From Salinivibrio kushneri (GTDB lineage Bacteria > Pseudomonadota > Gammaproteobacteria > Enterobacterales > Vibrionaceae), in NCBI RefSeq assembly GCF_005280275.1, contig NZ_CP040021.1, positions 521,001 through 585,000 of the forward strand: 64,000 nt of DNA, written 5' to 3'. A program made the position numbers and the translations under genes. The notes under the pieces were generated by a model. The model was given only the letters and a program-made list of their open reading frames with translations, searched no databases and had not been told where the DNA came from. Positions 26,926 to 36,227 of this stretch are shown here, piece after piece. Each line of letters opens with the position of its first letter. Within the stretch, counting starts at the first letter, position 1.

Positions 26926-27324
26926 ATGAGTGATATCCCATCTGAATTAAAATTTACCGCTACACACGAATGGGTTCGCCCTGAAGGGGAAGGCCTATTT
27001 ACCATTGGCATTTCTGATCACGCCCAGGCCCTACTGGGGGATATGGTGTTTATCGATTTGCCTGATGAAGATGACACTTTTGATGCGGGTGACGATTGCG
27101 CGGTTGCAGAGTCGGTAAAGGCGGCGTCGGATATCTATGCGCCCATTTCTGGTCAAGTCGTGGCCGTCAATGAAGAGTTAGATAGCGCCCCTGAACTGGT
27201 TAACAGCGACCCATACGGCGATGGTTGGTTGTTCCAGATTCAAGCGACAGATGAGTCTGAAATCGATAGCCTGCTCGATGCGCAAAGCTATGAAGAAACG
27301 TTAGGCGATCAAGACGCAGACTAA
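26926..27324 (+). CDS. gcvH: Glycine cleavage system H protein
   Basis: 132 residues; E. coli GcvH has 129. The lipoyl carrier that shuttles the aminomethyl group between the P, T and L proteins. The lipoyl-lysine is Lys65 in [18 protein letters not shown], the same number as in E. coli; [16 protein letters not shown] and YGDGWLFQI are also diagnostic. ATG 26926 follows AAGGAAC; an upstream start adds 10 unrelated residues. No gcvT or gcvP is near, so the operon is split in this genome. I see no glycine riboswitch in the 153 bases upstream. Confidence 0.97.
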   Translation: MSDIPSELKFTATHEWVRPEGEGLFTIGISDHAQALLGDMVFIDLPDEDDTFDAGDDCAVAESVKAASDIYAPISGQVVAVNEELDSAPELVNSDPYGDGWLFQIQATDESEIDSLLDAQSYEETLGDQDAD

Positions 27325-27379
27325 AGGGTCAGGGGGAAGCACGTATGCTATGCCTGTCCTTTTTATCTAAATAATAAAC

Positions 27380-27406
27380 AGGGGCCCGTCTGACGAGCCC
27401 CTATTT
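27380..27406 (+). terminator. Probable gcvH terminator
   Basis: Stem AGGGGC / GCCCCT with an 11-base loop, followed by ATTTGT. The weak T run lowers confidence. Confidence 0.55.
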
Positions 27407-27422
27407 GTATGGTACGGCGAAG

Positions 27423-27668
27423 TCAGTAAGCGGTCGGCAATGAGCCCGATTTTTCTGGCTCTCGAAGCCCGTCCTGATACACATCTCGAATCAACCCGTT
27501 AACTTCCTTCACGGTTCGGTAGTGACAGATGGTGGCGTGATCCGGTGCTTTTAACCAACCATTATCAAAATCAAATCGGCCTCTTCCTGCAATATAGACG
27601 CGACCCGAGAATAATCGTGTGACATGTTTGGCGACAAGCTTGGGGGAATAGCGATTAAAAACGCGCAT
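27423..27668 (-). CDS. DUF1107 family protein, YtfK-like
   Basis: 81 residues, with no membrane segment. The start MRVFNRYSPKLVAKHVTRLF, then SGRVYIAGRGRFDFDNGWL and VKEVNGLI, matches E. coli YtfK (68 residues) along its length; the C-terminal dozen residues are extra. YtfK is reported to stimulate (p)ppGpp accumulation through SpoT; whether this protein does the same is inference. The ATG has AAGAGG upstream. It appears to be a single-gene unit. Confidence 0.82.
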   Translation of the reverse strand: MRVFNRYSPKLVAKHVTRLFSGRVYIAGRGRFDFDNGWLKAPDHATICHYRTVKEVNGLIRDVYQDGLREPEKSGSLPTAY

Positions 27669-27786
27669 AACCTCTTCTTACTGGTGTGAGTGGTTGTCAC
27701 CCTATAGGGGTGTGAAAACGGCACCGATTGTGAAGTGGGTTTATGTCGCCGTGATGACACTGCCTAAAGAAATAATCACTTTATCC

Positions 27787-28323
27787 TTACCATAAATCCG
27801 CTTGGTTGAAAGCATCGACGCAGCACGGTTTCGCGCCTAATGCCGGTAAGTCGCTATCAATCAGCGATTGCGCCAGCCAACCGTGTGGGTAGCTTAATGT
27901 ATGGGGTGGCACCACCTCGATATGGTCGGCTGGATGAAACCCAAGCTGAGTGTAGAAAGCGGGGTCGCCATAGGTCACCACCGCTTGATAACCCAATGTA
28001 CGTAGCTGTTCGAGCCCAGCGTTGATTAATGCTTTTCCATGTCCTTGGCGCTGATAATCAGGGTAGATAGCCATCGGAGAGAGCAGTGCAACCTTGTCCG
28101 TATGTGGGTAGGTCAATCGTGAGAAAAAGACAGCCCCCACTAACTGCTCACCGTCAAGCATCCCCCAACCATGGCAGTCTTCACGAGGCGTTTCACCGAG
28201 CAGCTTATCGATTAAGTGATGAATAACTTCGCCGGTGTCGGCCCCCTCACTGTGCGTGAACGTTTCACTGACCCGTTGAGCAACGTAAGCAGGATTAAGG
28301 ATCGACAGAGAGACGATGTTCAT
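27787..28323 (-). CDS. GNAT family N-acetyltransferase, YhbS-like
   Basis: 178 residues. The acetyl-CoA binding motif A is clear: VALLSPMAIYPDYQRQGHGK followed by ALINAGLEQLRTLGY, and then the YhbS-type VVTYGDPAFYTQLGFHPAD. The substrate is unknown. Its ATG shares a base with the stop codon of the LysR gene (TAATG), and its ribosome site AGAGGAA lies inside the LysR gene, so the two are translationally coupled and probably functionally related. Confidence 0.88.
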   Translation of the reverse strand: MNIVSLSILNPAYVAQRVSETFTHSEGADTGEVIHHLIDKLLGETPREDCHGWGMLDGEQLVGAVFFSRLTYPHTDKVALLSPMAIYPDYQRQGHGKALINAGLEQLRTLGYQAVVTYGDPAFYTQLGFHPADHIEVVPPHTLSYPHGWLAQSLIDSDLPALGAKPCCVDAFNQADLW

Positions 28324-29294
28324 TAGGTTTCCTCTTGCGCGTGAGGCTGGGTAGATAACGCTTTCAGGGAAGCGACGCGCTTATCGACAATGGTGGTTAT
28401 TTGGCCAATGAGCCACTGCATTTTGGGGTGACCGCTGGCTTGATGTCGCCATGCCAAGCCAATATCAAACCCTGGGACATCAATAGGAGGTGGGCTAAAT
28501 GCCAGATGGTTAGCATCGTTAAAGGTATCAAGTCGCGCCATAAGCTCTGGTACGGTACACAGCAGTTGTCGCCCTTTTAGCAATTGCCTTACGGTTAAAA
28601 AGCGCTGCGATCCCATCACCACTTGTCGATGATAGCCTAGCGCTTCTAAACGCGCATCTATCGGGCTAGAAAGCTGGCCGTAAGTGCTCACCAAGGCGTG
28701 CGGCGTGGCGACAAAATCGGCCACGCTGATGGGGGCATCCAGTCCTGTACTTTGAGGGTCAAACAGACACACGTGTTGTTCGCGATATAATACCTGGCTG
28801 TCGAGAATATCGCTGTTTTCCGGGATCACGCCGATCACCGCGTCGACATCATCATTTTTAATCGCATCCAGACAGTGGCGACGATCGACTGGCCGTAAGC
28901 TAAGTTGTGCTAAAGGAAGTTGTTGGTTGAGGGTATCGAACAACGCCGGCGCGAAGATAAGCTCCGCGTAGTCGGTGAGTCCAAGGCGGATCTGACCATC
29001 AAAAAGGGCAGGTTCAAAAGCGGGCGGAGTCAGCACGTCCGTGGCGAGTGTGTCGAGTAGCGCCTCAATTTTAGGGGCGATATCGAGCGCGCGGGCGGTG
29101 GGCACCATTTGGTGTCCGCGCCGCTCAAAAAGGGGATCGTCTAGCATCGTACGCAGACGCGCCAAGCTGTGGCTCATGGCTGATTGACCCAGAGATAGGC
29201 GCTCTGCAGCCCCAGTCACACTGCGGGTTTCCATTAAAGTGACAAAGGTCACCAACAAGTTGAGATCGTATTTCCGCCAGTATTTTTGCGCCAT
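28323..29294 (-). CDS. LysR family transcriptional regulator
   Basis: 323 residues from the ATG at 29294. The N-terminal winged helix (about 9-66) reads DLNLLVTFVTLMETRSVTGA then AERLSLGQSAMSHSLARLRT, followed by the effector-binding domain. The start was chosen because it leaves a normal LysR N-terminus and has AGGAG upstream; a longer frame would run into the ybaK-like gene. The regulated genes and ligand are unknown. Unlike most LysR genes it is not divergent from a target; it lies within a leftward cluster and is coupled to a GNAT gene. Confidence 0.9.
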   Translation of the reverse strand: MAQKYWRKYDLNLLVTFVTLMETRSVTGAAERLSLGQSAMSHSLARLRTMLDDPLFERRGHQMVPTARALDIAPKIEALLDTLATDVLTPPAFEPALFDGQIRLGLTDYAELIFAPALFDTLNQQLPLAQLSLRPVDRRHCLDAIKNDDVDAVIGVIPENSDILDSQVLYREQHVCLFDPQSTGLDAPISVADFVATPHALVSTYGQLSSPIDARLEALGYHRQVVMGSQRFLTVRQLLKGRQLLCTVPELMARLDTFNDANHLAFSPPPIDVPGFDIGLAWRHQASGHPKMQWLIGQITTIVDKRVASLKALSTQPHAQEET

Positions 29295-29314
29295 CCGTTG
29301 CGTGACTCCTACAT

Positions 29315-29806
29315 CTAACCGTCTTGAACGCGGCATATGTCGCCGCGCAGAGGCTGGCAAAGTACGAGAAGATCTTTCACTCTCACCCATAATCCGGCGT
29401 GAGGATCACCGCTGCTAATGGTGACCGTTTCATAGCGCCAGATCTGCTCATCAAACACCAACGCCAGATCCGGTGACAGTCCCAATGGCGCGACAGTGCC
29501 ACGCGCGTAGCCGGTTGTGCTTTGCACTTGTTGTGCACTGGCAAGCGTCATTCGTCGGCATCCCAGCAGCTGGCGGACTTTGGGCGGGCTCACTTGTTGG
29601 TCGCCTGGTACGCAGGCCACCGCATAACACCCGCCCATATCGCGCAACACCATGGTTTTAAGCATCTGAGCAGGATCAATCCCCCGTTGTGCAGCGGTGT
29701 CTTCAATCGATTGGGTTGCGCGTGACTGCCACAGTATTTGGTAGCGAATATCGGCGCTATCGAGTGCGGCAGTCACGGGTGTTTGCCAATTGGGATCCGT
29801 GTGCAC
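29315..29806 (-). CDS. YbaK/EbsC family protein, possible aminoacyl-tRNA deacylase
   Basis: 163 residues. Proteins of this family hydrolyse mischarged aminoacyl-tRNAs such as Cys- or Ala-tRNA-Pro. Visible family features are the segment DPAQMLKTMVLRDMGGCYAV, with the conserved lysine, CVPGDQQVSPPKVRQLLGCR, and YARGTVAPLGL. The start is GTG at 29806, 3 bases after the ygfZ stop, with no good ribosome site, so translation is probably coupled to ygfZ. Specificity cannot be assigned. Confidence 0.8.
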   Translation of the reverse strand: MHTDPNWQTPVTAALDSADIRYQILWQSRATQSIEDTAAQRGIDPAQMLKTMVLRDMGGCYAVACVPGDQQVSPPKVRQLLGCRRMTLASAQQVQSTTGYARGTVAPLGLSPDLALVFDEQIWRYETVTISSGDPHAGLWVRVKDLLVLCQPLRGDICRVQDG

Positions 29807-29809
29807 GGC

Positions 29810-30787
29810 TCAGTCGTCATCATCGAGTGAATAGGGGAGTGGCTCATGGTGCCATGCATGTGAGGGAGACTCAGCCAGGCGGAAAGCGGTGTCGTCGTCC
29901 AGGTTATTTGGTAGTACGGCTAACACGCTCGCATTACCATTCACATCGCGATAGCCAGCAATAACTGTCCCGCCTGAACGCCAATTGTCGCCCACCGCGC
30001 GTTCGATTTTATCGCCTGCAACAGGTGTGTGCTCGGCTTGGCCGCTGAGTTTGTACATGGCACGCTTGTTCATGCCTCGATACTTGGCTCGCGCCACAGT
30101 TTCTTGGCCGGTGTAACAGCCTTTGGTGAAGCTGATCGCATCCAGCGCCTGAAGGTTTAACGATTGCGGGATAAATTCGCCGCTGGTGGCCTGCTCAATA
30201 CGGGGTAATGCGGCATCAATATCCCACTTATCCCAATACTCATGGGTAAGCAAGGTCGCAGAGGCTTGATTGATAAGCGCTGTGGCGTTGGCCGCGTCAA
30301 CCACCAGTAACCAGCGGTGTGGTTCAATGTATACGGCGGTGCCCGCTTGCCCTTGGCGAACGTCACCTTGCGGGCCAAAGTGATCGGCCACCCATTTGTC
30401 TGCCTGCGTGCCAATCACACCGAGCAGTACGGCATCGACTTTTTCAAACGCAATCTTTGAAAAGATGGCGTACTTTTTCACCTCTTGAACTTGGGTGGCT
30501 TCAATCGAGGCCGGTTGCACCATGGCGAGCCCGTCTTGGTAATGGAAAAAACGCAGCACCGACCAGATTTTGCCTTTTGGATCGCAATGAGCGGCAAGGG
30601 TCGATTTATCCTCTGCAAGGCTGGCAATGTCGCAAGTGAGCTGACCTTGTAAGTAGCTTTTTGTATCGTCGCCGCTCACTTTAGTGATTGCCCAGTTATC
30701 AAGAGCAACTATCGCCAGTTCAGGCTGTGGGTCACTGGGGTGTGTATCCGCAGGCTCAAAGGCCACGGTTTGATACCATTCGCTCAT
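29810..30787 (-). CDS. ygfZ: tRNA-modifying protein YgfZ, iron-sulfur cluster factor
   Basis: 325 residues; E. coli YgfZ has 326. A folate-binding protein, related to GcvT, needed for the activity of iron-sulfur enzymes such as MiaB. The invariant motif KGCYTGQETVARAKYRG contains the essential cysteine. The N-terminal region has KSYLQGQLTCDIASL and HCDPKGKIWSVLRF. I chose the ATG at 30787; a GTG three codons upstream is possible. It is divergent from sdhE, as in E. coli, and starts a leftward cluster with ybaK-like, lysR and GNAT genes. Confidence 0.95.
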   Translation of the reverse strand: MSEWYQTVAFEPADTHPSDPQPELAIVALDNWAITKVSGDDTKSYLQGQLTCDIASLAEDKSTLAAHCDPKGKIWSVLRFFHYQDGLAMVQPASIEATQVQEVKKYAIFSKIAFEKVDAVLLGVIGTQADKWVADHFGPQGDVRQGQAGTAVYIEPHRWLLVVDAANATALINQASATLLTHEYWDKWDIDAALPRIEQATSGEFIPQSLNLQALDAISFTKGCYTGQETVARAKYRGMNKRAMYKLSGQAEHTPVAGDKIERAVGDNWRSGGTVIAGYRDVNGNASVLAVLPNNLDDDTAFRLAESPSHAWHHEPLPYSLDDDD

Positions 30788-31003
30788 AACACTCACGCTC
30801 TCTGTTGAGAAAATATAGACTCTGTCCCGTATACTAATAGGGAGGATAAAGCTTGTCAGCCTTTGTATTGTAGGGCTATTACGGTGTCTTGCTGATTAAC
30901 GCTAGAGAGCTCTCAGATTCACCGTTTGTTTTCCGGCAAAAGTAGTCGCCTGATGGCGGCATTGATAGTATGCAAGCACTGACATCATTGATAGAGGTAA
31001 GCA

Positions 31004-31267
31004 ATGGTTAACACCGAGGATAAAGCGCGGATTCGTTGGGCATGTCGTCGTGGCATGTTAGAGCTGGATGTGTTGGTTATGCCTTATTTTGAAGCCTGCT
31101 ACGACACGCTAAATGAACAAGAAAAGCAGGATTTTGTCGCATTTTTGGAAAGCGCAGATCCGGATTTGTTTGCGTGGTTGATGGGGCATGGTAAACCTGA
31201 CGACCCCAAGATGAAGTCTGTTGTCGATAAGGTCGTCGCTTATAACCGCAGTAAGTTACGTACATAG
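31004..31267 (+). CDS. sdhE: FAD assembly factor SdhE
   Basis: 87 residues; E. coli SdhE (YgfY) has 88. It promotes covalent attachment of FAD to succinate dehydrogenase and fumarate reductase flavoproteins. The RGxxE motif is present as CRRGMLELDVLVMPYFE, followed by FVAFLESADPDLFAWLMG. An AGAGGTAAGC ribosome site precedes the ATG. It is divergent from ygfZ and overlaps ygfX. Confidence 0.96.
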   Translation: MVNTEDKARIRWACRRGMLELDVLVMPYFEACYDTLNEQEKQDFVAFLESADPDLFAWLMGHGKPDDPKMKSVVDKVVAYNRSKLRT

Positions 31268-31646
31268 TCACCTACAGTGCCCGCGTTATGTCACTGTCTG
31301 CCTGGTTTTGCTGGGAACGATGGTGACTTGGCTGGCCATGGCGCATGTTTCCCTTCCTTTAAGTGCTCGTGCTGTGCTAACCCTTTGGGCGGTGCGAGAC
31401 TTGCGCTTTTTCCATGCTCACCTCATCGGTAGCGAGGGGCCTTTTCGCTTTTCCTCTGACGCTTGGGCTGTGATGCCCAATGGACAGTATCGAAAATTAT
31501 CCTGTGTTTATGCGACCCCATGGCTGCTGGTGCTGACCTCTCGTGTGGATGCGCAATACGTGTATATTTGGCGTCATGGCCTTCCAGATTATCATTTTCG
31601 TCTGATTTATCGGCACTGCTGTCAGCAAGGTCGGGATATAACGTGA
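31221..31646 (+). CDS. ygfX: YgfX (CptA) family membrane protein
   Basis: About 141 residues from TTG 31221, or fewer if translation begins later; E. coli YgfX has 135. Two membrane segments lie in PRYVTVCLVLLGTMVTWLAM and the following LPLSARAVLTLWAV, then a soluble tail with WAVMPNGQYRKLSC and YIWRHGLPDYHFRLIYRHC. It follows sdhE as in E. coli, where the pair was proposed to act as a toxin and antitoxin, a role that is disputed. No ATG is usable: the frame overlaps sdhE by 47 bases, so its start is uncertain and probably coupled. Confidence 0.75.
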   Translation: MSIRSSLITAVSYVHSHLQCPRYVTVCLVLLGTMVTWLAMAHVSLPLSARAVLTLWAVRDLRFFHAHLIGSEGPFRFSSDAWAVMPNGQYRKLSCVYATPWLLVLTSRVDAQYVYIWRHGLPDYHFRLIYRHCCQQGRDIT

Positions 31647-31753
31647 CATATTTGTGACAAACTGGTTGCGTGGCTTTACTTTTTCACTTTATCACCGATA
31701 TTCAAGGGACACGGATAAAATCCATTCTGCTCAGATAATGCTGTAGGGTCGCT

Positions 31754-33586
31754 ATGAATATTAAACAAAAACTTTTGTCACTCACCTTGATGTCGGTGTT
31801 GGCACTCCTCGCGGTGGCGGCGATTGCGTGGAAGGCGGAAACACGACTGCAAAAAATGCACAATCAGCTAACCACAGTCTCTGATCTTGAGGTGATATTG
31901 CTCAACTTACGCCGCAATGAGAAAGACTTTCTCGCGCGCATGGATCCTAAATACCTCTCCCGTTTTGATAATAATGTTGATGCGTTTAATCAGCTGCTGA
32001 GTGATTTCCGCGCCCGCAGTGCCTCTCTGGGGTTAGAGACCGCGACCATTGATAAAGTGAAAAGCGCGATGAAAGGATATGCTAGTGGGTTTCGTGATCT
32101 GGGTAAGGGCTACCAAACATTGGGGTTAACCCCTGAGCAGGGGATCCGCGGACAAATGCAAAACGCGAGCAAGAAAATGGTGGCAGCGACCCAAAATGAC
32201 ATTGTGCTGGAGAGTAGCGCTCGCCTGTTAGCCGCAGATGCCAAACTGTTTGTGCAAAGCAGTAACCTTGACTACATCGATGAATATCAAAGCCAAATGC
32301 AAGAGCTTGAAGATTACCTTCGTGGTGACCTACTGGCGTTGTTTCAAGCGCATCAGGCGCAAGTGGACCAAATTGTTGCCCAGAAAAAGACATTGGGGTT
32401 AGCGGCGGACAAAGGTTTGCTCGGACAAATTCGTGGCAAAACCCACCAAGTGGAAGAAATGTTTGATGTGCTAAGCCAAGAGTATGAGCAGGCCATCGAG
32501 CAAGCATTACGCCAAACCGTGACGTTTACTGGCTCGGCGGTATTGATACTGGCACTGATCATGACAGTGATTTCTTTATGGATGAACCGTGGCATTCAAC
32601 AGCGTATTTACCGGTTCAGTGAGCAAATGGCCGCCATCACCAAGCAGCGGGATCTGACCTTGAGAGCGGATGAAAATGGGCGTGATGAGATCTCATTGAT
32701 GGCTAAAGATGTCAATCAGATGCTCGCCAGTGTCCAGGCTATGGTGGTCGACGTGAGTCGCGCCATACAAGCGCTTAACCACAGTGCAGAGCAAGTTGAG
32801 TCGCGTACTGAAGCTACCGGGTCCGCATTGTCTACCCAGTTAGATGAAACCACCCATGCGGCGACCGCGATGAATGAGATGGAAAGTACGATTCGCGATA
32901 TCGCGGGCAACACGGATCAGGCTGCGGAGAATGCGCGTACCAGTTTAAGTCGGGCCGAAAATGGACAAAAAGTGGTCGACGACACCAAGGCAATGATCAT
33001 GACACTGGCAGACACGCTTAGTAATACCAGCAACGAGGTGCTTGAATTAAGTAAGCTGTCTGAAACCATCGGTTCAGTATTAGATGTGATTAAAGATATT
33101 TCTGAGCAAACCAACTTGCTGGCGCTTAACGCGGCGATTGAAGCGGCGCGCGCCGGTGAGCAAGGGCGTGGCTTTGCGGTGGTCGCTGATGAGGTGCGCC
33201 AGCTAGCGACCCGTACTCGTGAGTCGACCGATGAAATTTCTGGCATTATCACCTCGTTGCAAGAGCAAACCCAGTCGGTGTCTGAGCGTATGGAGCAAAG
33301 CCGAGAAGATGGGGAAACATCTGTGGGTAAAGTGGAAGCGGCCTCGCAAGAGCTATCGCAAATCATGGCCGATATGCAAAACATTATGGATATGAGCACC
33401 CACATTGCCACGGCGATCGAGCAACAAAGTTCGGTGGCGAAAGAAGTCAACCAAAACGTGCACAACATTCAAGATATCGCGCAAAACAGTACCGAACGCG
33501 CCAACCAGAACCGCGAAGCGGCACACAAGGTGGCCGAAGAAGCGGCGCACCTTGAGCGTGCAGTGAGCGAGTTTAAAAGCGAATAA
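31754..33586 (+). CDS. Methyl-accepting chemotaxis protein
   Basis: 610 residues. A transmembrane segment at about 7-26 is followed by a large periplasmic helical domain with [20 protein letters not shown], the pattern of HBM (helical bimodular) sensors. The second membrane segment is at about 256-278 and a HAMP region lies near 280-335. The cytoplasmic signalling hairpin tip is [20 protein letters not shown] (451-470), followed by [18 protein letters not shown]. It signals to CheA and CheW. The ligand is unknown; no CheR-binding pentapeptide is visible at the C-terminus. An AGGG ribosome site lies upstream. Monocistronic by its surroundings. Confidence 0.93.
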   Translation: MNIKQKLLSLTLMSVLALLAVAAIAWKAETRLQKMHNQLTTVSDLEVILLNLRRNEKDFLARMDPKYLSRFDNNVDAFNQLLSDFRARSASLGLETATIDKVKSAMKGYASGFRDLGKGYQTLGLTPEQGIRGQMQNASKKMVAATQNDIVLESSARLLAADAKLFVQSSNLDYIDEYQSQMQELEDYLRGDLLALFQAHQAQVDQIVAQKKTLGLAADKGLLGQIRGKTHQVEEMFDVLSQEYEQAIEQALRQTVTFTGSAVLILALIMTVISLWMNRGIQQRIYRFSEQMAAITKQRDLTLRADENGRDEISLMAKDVNQMLASVQAMVVDVSRAIQALNHSAEQVESRTEATGSALSTQLDETTHAATAMNEMESTIRDIAGNTDQAAENARTSLSRAENGQKVVDDTKAMIMTLADTLSNTSNEVLELSKLSETIGSVLDVIKDISEQTNLLALNAAIEAARAGEQGRGFAVVADEVRQLATRTRESTDEISGIITSLQEQTQSVSERMEQSREDGETSVGKVEAASQELSQIMADMQNIMDMSTHIATAIEQQSSVAKEVNQNVHNIQDIAQNSTERANQNREAAHKVAEEAAHLERAVSEFKSE

Positions 33587-33605
33587 CCACGATGATATCC
33601 AGTAA

Positions 33606-33633
33606 AAAGGCCAGCCTCGTGAGGCTGGCCTTT
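33606..33633. terminator. Bidirectional terminator between the MCP gene and nadB
   Basis: Perfect 13-bp stem AAAGGCCAGCCTC / GAGGCTGGCCTTT around a 2-base centre, in the convergent gap. Confidence 0.85.
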
Positions 33634-33664
33634 ATCGTTAAAGCAGCAGACGGCGCGAAACCCA

Positions 33665-35281
33665 CTAGCAGGGCTGGTCCGGGGTTAACACGGTGGGACC
33701 GGATTGCTCGTTAGGCTCAGGGTAATCAATGGTGTAGTGAAGGCCTCGGCTTTCTTTGCGTTGCATGGCACAGCGAACCATGAGTTCTGCCACCTGTAAA
33801 AGGTTACGTAATTCCAACAGGTTGTTTGAGACCCGGAAATTCGCATAGTACTCATGTGTTTCTTGCTTGAGCAGCTCGATACGGCGTAGTGCTCGTTCTA
33901 ACCGTTTGGTTGAGCGGACAATGCCCATGTAATCCCACATAAAAAGACGTAACTCATGCCAGTTGTGCTGGATCACCACTTCTTCGTCAGAACAAATGAC
34001 CTGACTCTCATCCCAAGGGGGGAGTGCGGTATGGGGCTCGATATGGTCTGAGTGCGCTTTAATATGTTCAGCCGCTGACCACGCATACACCACACACTCT
34101 AGGAGCGAGTTAGAGGCCATACGGTTGGCACCATGCAAGCCGGTGTAGCTTACTTCCCCAATCGCGTATAAGCCGGGCAGGTCTGTGGTGCCGTTTTTAT
34201 CCACCATCACGCCACCACAGGTGTAGTGGGCGGCAGGGACAATAGGGATCGGCTCTTTGGTCAGATCGATGCCGTATTGTTTGAGCTTTTCGTAAATGGT
34301 GGGGAAGTGTTTGATCACAAAGTCAGGGTCTTTGTGGCTGATGTCGAGATACATGCAGTCGGCGCCAAGGCGCTTCATCTCGTAATCAATCGCTCGGGCC
34401 ACCACATCACGCGGGGCAAGCTCGCCGCGTGCGTCGAAGTCTGACATAAAGCGTGAGCCATCTGGGCGTTTTAAGTGTGCGCCTTCACCGCGTAACGCTT
34501 CCGTGAGCAAAAAGTTGCGCGCGTCTGGATGGTACAGGCACGTAGGATGAAACTGGTTGAATTCTAAGTTGGCGACGCGACAACCTGCCCGCCATGCCAT
34601 GGCGATGCCATCACCGGATGACACATCGGGGTTAGAGGTGTATTGATACACTTTGGAAGCACCGCCAGTGGCGAGCACCACATAGTTAGTGCGCACGGTC
34701 TCAACCACTTCTTGGTTTCGGTTCCAGATGTAGGCCCCGAGCACGTGGTTAGCGCCACCCAATCCGACTTTTTTACGGGTGATGATATCCAGCGCATTGT
34801 GCCGTTCGAGCAGGGTGATATTTGGGTGCTGACGGACATTGTCTTGCAGAGAGTTTTGCACGGCCATCCCGGTGGCATCGGCGGTATGCAAGATACGGCG
34901 ATGGCTATGGCCGCCTTCACGGGTTAAATGATACCGAGGGGTGTCGTCGTCGCTATCTTCTTGATCGAACGGAACACCGCCATCAATTAACCACTGCACG
35001 CAATCTTTAGCATTGCGAGCAATAAAGTCCACGACCTGGGTATCGCAGATACCTGCACCCGCGATTTGGGTATCTTCGACATGAGACTCGACCGAGTCTT
35101 GCTCGTCAAACACCGCGGCAATACCGCCCTGTGCGTAAAGCGTGGCCCCTTCACTGAGCGGGCCTTTGCTCAATACAATCACCTTGTGGGTTGGCGCTAA
35201 GCGGAGCGCCAGTGACAAGCCAGCGGCACCACTGCCGATAACTAGCACGTCACATTGATGTTCCTGGGTTGTGGTCGTCAT
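33665..35281 (-). CDS. nadB: L-aspartate oxidase
   Basis: 538 residues; E. coli NadB has 540. A FAD enzyme that oxidises aspartate to iminoaspartate in de novo NAD synthesis. The FAD fold is [19 protein letters not shown], and the active-site and family blocks include [63 protein letters not shown] and [21 protein letters not shown] chose the ATG at 35281, preceded by AGGGATC; a frame reaching 35530 would overlap the rpoE promoter region. It is divergent from rpoE, as in E. coli. Confidence 0.97.
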   Translation of the reverse strand: MTTTTQEHQCDVLVIGSGAAGLSLALRLAPTHKVIVLSKGPLSEGATLYAQGGIAAVFDEQDSVESHVEDTQIAGAGICDTQVVDFIARNAKDCVQWLIDGGVPFDQEDSDDDTPRYHLTREGGHSHRRILHTADATGMAVQNSLQDNVRQHPNITLLERHNALDIITRKKVGLGGANHVLGAYIWNRNQEVVETVRTNYVVLATGGASKVYQYTSNPDVSSGDGIAMAWRAGCRVANLEFNQFHPTCLYHPDARNFLLTEALRGEGAHLKRPDGSRFMSDFDARGELAPRDVVARAIDYEMKRLGADCMYLDISHKDPDFVIKHFPTIYEKLKQYGIDLTKEPIPIVPAAHYTCGGVMVDKNGTTDLPGLYAIGEVSYTGLHGANRMASNSLLECVVYAWSAAEHIKAHSDHIEPHTALPPWDESQVICSDEEVVIQHNWHELRLFMWDYMGIVRSTKRLERALRRIELLKQETHEYYANFRVSNNLLELRNLLQVAELMVRCAMQRKESRGLHYTIDYPEPNEQSGPTVLTPDQPC

Positions 35282-35482
35282 GATCCCTAATCCTCTTTCT
35301 GCGCACCCAATGTTACACCAATTTGACGTAGCTGCGCGCGGTAAGATCAAATCCCGTACCGCTTGGGTGAAAGTTTGCAACCATGGCATGGTTCGGGCGA
35401 CAATGCCCTCAGTCAAAGAGACCGTCTTTGACCATTCCGTCACAGTAATGTGATTCAACGCATAATAAAACCAACATGGTGA

Positions 35483-35510
35483 GGAACTTTTCGCCGGCTG
35501 GATTATCGAA
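35483..35510 (+). promoter_or_regulatory. Sigma-E promoter of rpoE
   Basis: GGAACTT (35483-35489), a 16-base spacer, and TCGAA (35506-35510). This matches the sigma-E consensus and spacing, about 100 bases before rpoE. It implies positive autoregulation. The rest of the 35282-35613 gap contains the divergent nadB upstream region and shows nothing else. Confidence 0.8.
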
Positions 35511-35613
35511 TCGTGTGCGAAAGCTCGCAAGCGGGTTTAACCGCGCTCTGACAACGTCGGGCCTAGAATTTCGATAATCGGGCGGAAAGATCAACCAAGG
35601 AGTAAACGCTCGA

Positions 35614-36195
35614 ATGGGCGAGCAGCTAACCGACCAGGTTCTAATAGAACGTGTACAGAATGGTGACAAGCAAGCTTTCAATCTGTTAGTCGTCAAATAT
35701 CAGAATAAGGTATGTAACCTTATCGCCCGCTATGTCGGTACACACAGTGGCGATATTCCAGATATTGCGCAAGAGGCGTTTATCAAAGCGTATCGTGCAT
35801 TGCCGGGATTTCGGGGCGAGAGTGCGTTTTATACTTGGCTGTATCGCATTGCTGTGAACACCGCAAAAAACCATTTGGTGGCGCAAGGACGACGTCCGCC
35901 AGGCAGCGATATTGATGCCGACGAAGCAGAAAATTACGAAAGTGGGGGGTCTTTAAAAGAAATATCGAACCCTGAAAACTTGATGTTGTCAGATGAGTTA
36001 AGACAGGTGGTATTTTCGACCATAGAAACACTGCCTGACGACTTAAGAACCGCAATTACCTTACGGGAGCTCGATGGGCTCAGTTATGAGGAAATTGCAC
36101 AGGTAATGGATTGTCCAGTCGGTACGGTGCGGTCGCGTATTTTCCGAGCGCGTGAAGCGGTTGAAAAACGCATCCGGCCACTGATGAAACGGTAA
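35614..36195 (+). CDS. rpoE: RNA polymerase sigma-E factor
   Basis: 193 residues; E. coli RpoE has 191. An ECF sigma factor directing the response to misfolded outer-membrane proteins. Region 2 includes DIAQEAFIKAYRALPGFRGE and FYTWLYRIAVNTAKNHL; region 4 has LDGLSYEEIAQVMDCPVGTV then RSRIFRAREAVE. An AAGGAG ribosome site lies 11 bases before the ATG. First gene of rpoE-rseA-rseB-rseC, with a matching sigma-E promoter upstream. Confidence 0.98.
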   Translation: MGEQLTDQVLIERVQNGDKQAFNLLVVKYQNKVCNLIARYVGTHSGDIPDIAQEAFIKAYRALPGFRGESAFYTWLYRIAVNTAKNHLVAQGRRPPGSDIDADEAENYESGGSLKEISNPENLMLSDELRQVVFSTIETLPDDLRTAITLRELDGLSYEEIAQVMDCPVGTVRSRIFRAREAVEKRIRPLMKR

Positions 36196-36227
36196 CGAGT
36201 TTTACTGGCTGCATGACGGTGACTTGA

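Noticed and set aside
32917-33468. 183-residue frame antisense to the chemoreceptor gene
   Set aside because: Serine- and alanine-rich mirror of the coiled-coil codons in the signalling domain.
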